Assembly (NCBI GenBank): GCA_008711295.1
Contig: VUYV01000046.1
Location: 665,997 to 729,996 of the forward strand
DNA from: Anarhynchus alexandrinus
Lineage: Eukaryota; Chordata; Aves; Charadriiformes; Charadriidae
Length of the DNA stretch: 64,000 nt
Direction of reading: 5' to 3'
The position numbers and the translations under genes are program-made. Shown here in pieces: positions 57,897 through 64,000 of the stretch. Position 1 is the stretch's first letter, and each line of letters starts with the position of its first letter. The notes beneath the pieces were generated by a model, which saw only the letters and a program-made list of their open reading frames with translations, ran no database searches and had not been told where the DNA came from.

Positions 57897-57936
57897 GCTG
57901 GTAACCAGCACATATATCAGCCTGTGGGTAAACCAG
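57897..57936 (+). CDS. PTK2: PTK2 (FAK) exon with Y861
   Basis: A short 40-nt exon (acceptor TTATTTTCTAG, donor GTAAGC) encodes A855 to P867 and one base of D868: AGNQHIYQPVGKP. Y861 is a known Src phosphorylation site that promotes p130Cas binding. Phase 0 in, 1 out. It lies 170 bp downstream of a CR1 fragment without visible damage to the acceptor. Confidence 0.96.
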
Positions 57937-58677
57937 GTAAGCAGTAAATTCATATACTTTCATCTTGAATCCTTGATTACACGTCTTCTAGGAGCAGTAG
58001 TGAACAAAGATTTATGCCAGTATTTTCATACAAGGGGTGGATTCAATTCCAGGTAACTGCACATAGATGTTTTAGTGCGCTGTTTAAATTCCCCCAAAAT
58101 TTAAATTTTGCAGTCAGCAAAGCCAAGAAAGCGTTTCATCACAGGGAAGTGTCTAGAGGAAGCTGACTCACTGTGTAGGACTTCACCCTGTGTGGAGTCC
58201 AGACACGTAAAACAAAAGTAGACACCTAAATTTAGGTTTCTCAATCTCAAAGTGAATCACACTCAGGGTTTATGCCATGAAGAAATCTGATTTTCCCAGA
58301 CGTAAGGCAGCGTGTGTGGCACTCGGCTGCAGTACGAAGGGCGAGTACCTCTCAGGTCTGGGGTAGGTGCACTGAGATGAGCAGCAGTTGCCCCACGAAT
58401 GGATTTTCGAAGTATCTTACTAAAACAGCCGTGTTCTCATCATCGCAGGAAAACCTGGTAAATTCCACACACTTTTCTGTCTGCATTTCTTCAGTAGAAA
58501 TACAGATTAAAATGTAGCTCCTGCAAACAATGGATTTACTTTAAGACACATAAAGATGTGCATCTCCTCTGCCAGTACAGTAAAGCACGTGCAGCCTTTG
58601 TAGTGTTGACAGACCAAAATTAGACAGGTACATCTGATACGTCGGGCCTCTAAAATGCAAATTGTTTTGTTAACCAG
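57937..58677 (+). other. PTK2: PTK2 intron, 0.7 kb
   Basis: Unique sequence with no recognisable gene or repeat. Acceptor TTGTTTTGTTAACCAG. Confidence 0.6.
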
Positions 58678-58784
58678 ATCACGCAGCTCCGCCAAAGAAA
58701 CCTCCCCGCCCTGGAGCCCCCAGCCATTTGGGCAGCCTCGCAAGCCTCAACAGCCCTGTGGACAGCTACAACGAAGGCGTGAAG
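58678..58784 (+). CDS. PTK2: PTK2 (FAK) exon: second proline-rich motif
   Basis: This 107-nt exon (acceptor TTAACCAG, donor GTACGT) completes D868 and encodes H869 to K903: HAAPPKKPPRPGAPSHLGSL, then ASLNSPVDSYNEGVK. APPKKPPRP is proline-rich region 2, the SH3-binding site for p130Cas, GRAF and ASAP1 in FAK. Phase 1 in, 0 out. The Pro-Trp-Arg microexon inserts directly after K903. Confidence 0.97.
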
Positions 58785-61577
58785 GTACGTTGCTCGGTGT
58801 CACATGAAATACGCTTCAGAAAATTGAACATTACTCTGAGATAGTTTGCTGTTCCTGAAGTAGAGACCGTGGAAAGCTGAAGTGACTAAACTTCCCAAGT
58901 AAATGTTGTCATGGGGCAAACATGCACTGGCAGCTCTCCAGGGCAGTGGGGAGTTAACTGATGGGCTCATATCCTCCATTGCTGTGATTCAGCACATTCC
59001 TCACCCAGAACCTTTCCCAGGTGAGCTTATTTCTAGTTAGAAGAGCATATGAGATCTCCCGTACAGACTCAGCCTCCCTGCTCAGCAGCTTTGTTAAGCA
59101 GGAAGGAGCACACCCAGGGTTCCCAGTTACTCCAGTAGCACCGAAGTCTCCTGTCCTCGGTTGCAGAGAAGTGAGACATGTCTGAACTGTGGTGCTCCAA
59201 AAAGCTCTTGCTGCAGCACAAAGGCTCCCAAAGCCCTGCTAGCTCTGGGGAACGAGGGAAGAGAGGAAATGCGCTGTCTGACCTGTGATTGAGATACTTT
59301 CTAATGTGTTGTTTCATCTCAGTAAATGGGTAATAAAGCCAAAAATGAAACTTCCCAGTTTCCCAGCAGAGGGATGCTGCAGGGTGCTGTGAAACACAGC
59401 GTCCTGTCCCCTGTTGCAGTTGGTGTCAATGGAACTGCTCCGTAGTATGTCAGTCACTTTGCAAATTGTGCCCCCAGGCGGTGTTCCCTGCCTCGGGGAC
59501 TCCATTACCTCTCTAATCTTCAGGAAAGAGAAACCTCAGAGTGACCTCAGGGCCTCCCGAGGGACACCAGTGGAGCTGTTCCTGATGCTGGCCGTTCCCA
59601 GCAGCTGGATATAATAGTGGCTGGGAATTCTCTGTCAGTAGTACTCTAACAGAAACACAACTGATCTATACATGGCGACGGTTTATTATCTCACAACCTT
59701 TACAGCTCCACAGATACGCCCCCACAAAGGCTGTTAGTCTGAGAGCAGCGTTACTGCCCAGAGCGCTAAAGCGGGATCGCTCCTGCTGCTGCTCCCATTC
59801 TGTCAGCTGATGCCATCAGTAGCACCCGGGTAGGTGACGTGATGTATTTGTGCTCCAGCGCTTTCCCGAGAGGAGAAAGATGGGCTCCGCGTTGGAGCAC
59901 AGGCGAATACAGCGGGGCGATCCCCGCTGTAATACCACAGCTCGTGCTGATAGTACGGCTCCTCGTGGAAGGAGAACCTCTGGCTAATGTAAGCCCTGCC
60001 AAGCCTGCCGGAAAGAACAGGAATCCATGCTGGGGCAGCCACGGCTATTGTCATAAGCGACACTTATTTTAGGTGGTTTAAGAAAATACAGAAAACAATC
60101 CAGTTCATCTGACCATGAAATTCAAAACTTGCCATCAGAGCAGTATGTTCAGCCACAAATTGATCTAGCCACTGCCCGCCCGTCTCATTCTTGCTCTCTT
60201 GTTCTGAGATAATCAGAATATTTAAGAATGACCGTAAATAGACAGCAGTGGCGAATTTGAGCAGGATTATTTCTTATACACCGATGCCAGTGCTTTGCAA
60301 GCTGCCAAGCCTCAGAAAATGTCAAAAAGCAGGAACAGATGTGTTACTAAACTTGGCTTCTCTAAAATTTCTGTTCTAAATGCTGATACTGGAACATGAA
60401 AAATGTTTTCTGAAATACATCCGTGTGACAACAAACAAACCTGAGCAGCCAAAGTCATCGGTAATAACAAGCGAACAAGATTTGTGTACTAAATAGCTTC
60501 TTCGGTAGAAAAGAAGGGCTGGTGGTGTTTTTTCTGTCAAGAGTTTCTTGAAATTGGGTTGGTTTATGCCCCTTCAGGAAAACAGCCCATTATTTTTTGA
60601 TAGTGTATAGCTTTGTTAATGTCTGCAGTTCTAAACTGAAGATGTTTCTGGGGTTCATTCCAGACTCCCTTTTCTGCACAGCCATTTCAGACTCCCATTG
60701 CAGTCTCCCTTTTCTGCAGAACACAAATTAAGAGGATTTGAACTGCTTGCCCTCCGCAGCCTTTAGGGCATGCACCAGGAAATACGTGGTTTTCTGTTAC
60801 TTGTCGAGGCAAATTCAGCCAGTCCACACACAGAAACTCCAACTTTGTAGTCTGCAAAGCAATAGTGTTGATGCTGGGTATAAACAACAACAAAAAAATC
60901 AAGCGTTAAGAAACGCAGATGTCCGTATTCCGGAAATGTTAGGGCCCGGCTGTAGGAATTCAGTGAGTTGGGTATAATCCATCCCGAATGGGTTTGTGGT
61001 AGTTCTTAGCCACGACTGTGATGAGTCATCGCGAACAGGAGCTGCACGGTTAGATGACCATGTATCTCCCATCGTGACTTTTCTAAAGAAAAAAAAGAAA
61101 AAAAAGAGTTTTGAAAGATGAATGCAACATTTTCCCGTGTAAAGGGACCGGGGTTGCACAGGACGTTGTTTCCCACCGTTGCAGAGGCCCTCTACTCCAT
61201 TTACCACTTCGCTGCTCGCCCGACTGGCTTGCTCCTGTCAAGCTTTGCATGACCTCTTCCCCATGTGTTCAGTAAGACGTCAGCATGGGTGCATGGCACA
61301 TACTTCCACTTCTACGCGGGTGCACAGCAGGCCCTCAGCACACGGTGCTTCCGTAACAAACGGACCAAGAGCTAACATGAATGACTGCCGATACTGTCGA
61401 GGATGCGTTTTTGTTGCAGGCTTTTTAACTGGTCTCTTATTGCTATACATGTTTTGGGTTTGGTTTGGTTTTGGTTTTTTTTTTTTTTTCCTGCTGAGTT
61501 TTATTAATATTGTTTTTCTTTTTTCCCTTCTTTTGGTAAATTTCTTTAACCTTCCCCCACATTCTGCTCAACCATAG
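58785..61577 (+). other. PTK2: PTK2 intron, part 1 (up to the PWR microexon)
   Basis: 2.8 kb of mostly unique sequence. A GC-richer block lies at about 59640-60070 with overlapping minus-strand ORFs (listed separately). The last 130 bases are strongly pyrimidine-rich (TTTTTCTTTTTTCCCTTCTT and on to CTTCCCCCACATTCTGCTC) and form the acceptor region of the microexon. Confidence 0.65.
59660..60070 (-). other. GC-richer block with unrecognised minus-strand ORF
   Basis: The minus strand carries an 86-codon ORF (60063-59803) starting MSLMTIAVAAPAWIPVLSG, with an aromatic-rich stretch RAYISQRFSFHEEPYYQHEL. An overlapping frame continues ALEHKYITSPTRVLLMASAD. A minus-strand AATAAA lies about 100 bp further on (near 59685). 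This could be a decayed retrocopy with a frameshift or just GC-rich intron. I do not recognise a family, and no poly-A tail or intron trace decides it. Confidence 0.25.
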
Positions 61578-61586
61578 CCATGGAGG
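61578..61586 (+). CDS. PTK2: PTK2 neural microexon Pro-Trp-Arg (9 nt)
   Basis: The nine bases CCATGGAGG lie between an acceptor (CTGCTCAACCATAG, preceded by about 90 nt of pyrimidines) and a consensus donor, GTAAGC. Phase 0 on both sides. It encodes Pro-Trp-Arg and would sit exactly between K903 and I904. A PWR insert at position 903/904 is a known brain isoform of mammalian FAK. A TGC lies 13 bases upstream of the exon and a TGCATG at 61636, 50 bases downstream. It is far too small for routine exon finders. Position, sequence and phase all agree, so the identification is secure; usage is not shown. Confidence 0.92.
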
Positions 61587-62863
61587 GTAAGCAGTGCGTG
61601 AGCGTGTGTGTACGTGCCCTATTCCAAAATGTCTTTGCATGTGACTTTGCCAGATGACTGTTTAACTTCTTGATTGCTGAAACCAATTAGAATCACAGCT
61701 TTTCCCTGGTGATTGAGGCAATTACAGTGTTCTCTTTCCGAAGGTATTTTCTGATCAATACACTAGATTGAATCTCTCTAATAGTTGTCAGTACCCACTT
61801 AGTGAAATGCAACAAAATGGAAGCACTAAATGCTGCACTCCTTCCTTAGACAAAGTTTTGTGCGAATATTGTATAGTTTCATTGGGGTGGAATCTCTGCC
61901 TCCAGGGAGACATCTCTGTAGCCAGGACCAGTTGTAGGAACCAGCGGTAACCCAGTGTGGTGGGCTGAAATGCCGGGAGCCATCTCAGATGGACAGGGTG
62001 GGCAGCCGCTCTGTGACCAGGAGGAAATAAGCAATTTTTTAACCTGCTCCCACTGCGTGGTCACTTGGGCATCCCATAGCAGTGGAGAGCTGCAGGGAAC
62101 TGGGGTGCTTGTAGTTTCACAGTTTGGGAGCAGAGATACTGAGGACCTTACCGAGGAAGTTTGCAAAGTTTGCTTCTTTTCTGACCCAGGATTATTTTAG
62201 TCTGTGTTGGATTTAACTCCAGACAGATCTGACTCGATGGAAGCTTTGCCATGAGTAAGGACTACAGGATTTTCAACCTATTGGGTTTTTTCTGAGGTGT
62301 TGGAAACAAACTGTATGAAAAGATTCGGTGTTTCCCACCTGTACTGGTGACACCATTTTTGTTAATCTGCTGTGAATTTTCACTAACAAAACAATTAAAT
62401 ATACTGCAATATTTTCTCTTTACTATACCAGTATGTTAACTGTGTACTCTGACGTTGTTTTGGAGCACAAAACAACTTTCTGGAATGAGGGACCTGATAC
62501 CTGTTGCCATAGCAATGGCACTCGTCCATCAGTAGTGAACCACTTCGACATGTTGAGTACTCCGTACTCCTCATTCCTCAAATTATTTTCTTCTCTGTTG
62601 TGGGAGTTATACCAGCAGCTCTTCTAGGAAATCCTGGTAAAAACTCCCTGGTGTCATTTCACAGATCAGGTTCAGTCAGGAGAACTAAAGGAAAGTTCCT
62701 TCAGATCCGGGAGTGAGCGTGCTCAGCCAGGACAGGGGACCCAGGGGACCGGGCAGGGGGCTGGTGCCAATATGAGACCTTCCCGGCGGTCTGCAGAGGT
62801 TGGGAAGTTGCTGAGCCCCATCTGCTGGGGACAGGAGGTTAAACAACCCCTCTCTGCTTCCAG
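61587..62863 (+). other. PTK2: PTK2 intron, part 2 (after the PWR microexon)
   Basis: 1.3 kb of unique sequence. It opens with the TGCATG element at 61636-61641. No gene or CR1 copy is seen. Acceptor AACCCCTCTCTGCTTCCAG. Confidence 0.6.
61636..61641 (+). promoter_or_regulatory. UGCAUG (RBFOX-type) element downstream of the PWR microexon
   Basis: TGCATG in the first 60 bases of the downstream intron. Downstream RBFOX sites are established enhancers of inclusion in neurons and muscle. Its use here is inferred from sequence and place only. Confidence 0.5.
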
Positions 62864-63019
62864 ATTCAGCCGCAGGAAATCAGCCCTCCTCCTACCGCCA
62901 ACCTGGACCGCTCCAACGACAAAGTCTACGAGAACGTAACTGGGCTGGTGAAAGCAGTCATAGAGATGTCCAGTAAAATACAGCCAGCTCCGCCGGAGGA
63001 GTATGTGCCCATGGTAAAG
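62864..63019 (+). CDS. PTK2: PTK2 (FAK) exon: S910, Y925 and FAT start
   Basis: This 156-nt exon (acceptor TGCTTCCAG, donor GTACGG) encodes I904 to K955: IQPQEISPPPTANLDRSND, KVYENVTGLVKAVIEMSSK, then IQPAPPEEYVPMVK. S910 (ISPPP) is a known ERK site. Y925 (VYENV) is the Src site that recruits Grb2. The focal adhesion targeting (FAT) four-helix bundle begins here and continues outside the window. Phase 0 on both sides. I904 replaces the L of human FAK. Confidence 0.97.
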
Positions 63020-63493
63020 GTACGGAGGCAATTCCTAAAATCAGTGGTTTAGTTCTCTCCTGAATTAAGTCTTCAACTGACACAGGAGAAACTTTCTGCA
63101 AAGTTGGAAGTAGAAAAGGTTTTTGTGTTTGCAGGGGGGGTAACTTGTGCTCAGACCACTGGAGCGTTGGATACTGTTAGCAGTACCGTGGGGAACGGTG
63201 CTTTTAGTGCCCAGCTTGCCTCTGCTTGTCCAGGGGCAGCGAGTCGTGCACTGCCTTCTCTGCATTTCATTCTTTAAAAAGAACTTTTTTTAATGAACCC
63301 TTTGCCATTTGGTTTTGATGGTGAAACGTGGAATTGCAAGTGGGGTTTTCAGAGTCCCTCAGCCACATTCTAACTCCCTTCTTGCCCAGATGAGGGATTC
63401 AATTTATCAGTTGCTTCCTGCACTCTGGCTACCAGTCTCTCATCCATTCATTCCAAGTTTTTAAACTTTATTAATTTTTTTTCTTTTTCTTAG
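63020..63493 (+). other. PTK2: PTK2 intron, 0.5 kb
   Basis: Short unique intron, no features. Acceptor TTTTTTTTCTTTTTCTTAG. Confidence 0.6.
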
Positions 63494-63574
63494 GAGGTTG
63501 GTTTGGCGTTAAGAACCTTACTGGCAACAGTAGATGAGAGCCTCCCCGTGCTCCCAGCGAGCACCCACAGAGAG
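63494..63574 (+). CDS. PTK2: PTK2 (FAK) exon: FAT helix 1
   Basis: This 81-nt exon (acceptor TTTTTCTTAG, donor GTACGT) encodes E956 to E982: EVGLALRTLLATVDESLPVL, then PASTHRE. It is part of the FAT domain that binds paxillin LD motifs and talin. SLPVLP differs conservatively from human TIPLLP. Phase 0 on both sides. The remaining FAT exons lie beyond the window. Confidence 0.97.
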
Positions 63575-64000
63575 GTACGTGGAGCTCCCCTCACCTGATG
63601 CTCAGTCTGTTACGTTTCAAGTTAGCCCCGGCCAGGACAGCTATCTGGGCAGCTTTTGACTCACTAAGTGTTATGAACTCTCAGGTTATAATTCTTCATG
63701 AAATTAATTTTATTAGAATCCAATTGCTGTGTGGACGTAGGCTTCTAATGACTTAAGTGAAGACACTCAAACTGGATGCAGTTGAAGAGCGTAAAACACA
63801 CACTCACGAAGTTGACATAAAAACTGTTAGCAGCGCTTGCACAGAACTTCTTAGTGCAAGGTGAATCTTTCATTAAACTACAGCTTCCACACAAAATCAT
63901 CAAACAAGTAATTGAGCATAACTTGGTGCAGCTGGAAGGTTTTGATGAGATATCCCATAATAACCTAGTTCTGGATGAGAAGTGACAGATCTTTCAGTGA
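63575..64000 (+). other. PTK2: PTK2 intron, start
   Basis: Unique AT-rich sequence running out of the window. No coding segment is seen. Confidence 0.6.

Noticed and set aside
63020..63493. This intron as a possible place for the PWR microexon
   Set aside because: No CCNTGG-type nine-base segment between AG and GT occurs here; the true one is at 61578, which agrees with residue 903/904.

Overview
The window is a vertebrate, most likely avian, genomic segment. It lies inside one protein-coding gene transcribed on the + strand: PTK2, encoding focal adhesion kinase (FAK). Seventeen constitutive coding exons join without a frame break into a protein running from FAK residue E393 to E982 (human numbering, which fits exactly: Y397, K454, D546, D564, Y576/Y577, M693, Y861 and Y925 all fall in place). 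The upstream FERM exons and the last FAT exons lie outside the window. The bird assignment rests on a protein that closely resembles chicken FAK and on several CR1 LINE copies ending in ATTCTATG-type octamer repeats. A turtle or crocodilian is not formally excluded.

Layout: 1-9650 is the end of a large intron holding an 18-nt neural microexon (box 6). 9651-12322 holds the Y397 exon, a 21-nt microexon (box 7) and the P-loop exon. 12225-28756 holds the kinase domain in seven exons (P-loop, K454, hinge, HRD, DFG and activation loop, C-lobe). 28757-35974 is a 7.2-kb intron that by analogy with chicken FRNK should hold the internal FRNK promoter. 35975-42191 encodes the start of FRNK and the proline-rich linker. 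42192-52116 is a 9.9-kb intron that opens with a candidate unlisted 105-nt cassette exon. 52117-58784 encodes S843, Y861 and the second proline-rich motif. 58785-62863 is an intron holding the 9-nt Pro-Trp-Arg microexon. 62864-63574 encodes the paxillin-binding/FAT start with Y925.

The most interesting signal is a neural splicing programme. Three in-frame microexons (18, 21 and 9 nt), two flanking the Y397 autophosphorylation site and one just before the FAT domain, each have UGC motifs close to the 3' splice site. Two also have a UGCAUG (RBFOX-type) site nearby. Microexons of these sizes are known in rat brain FAK; here all are intact. A fourth candidate, 105 nt and phase 0/0, follows residue L833 and is separated from the upstream exon by only 59 nt.

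The rest of the intronic DNA is mostly unique AT-rich sequence with CR1 LINE fragments: a nested pair at 18.65-22.25 kb, a copy at 32.5-33.07 kb, an internally deleted copy at 55.15-57.23 kb, and shorter pieces. Four single N bases sit in a homopolymer or in CR1 copies, and three of them mark apparent assembly collapses or duplications. No second host gene, tRNA, rRNA or CRISPR was seen.
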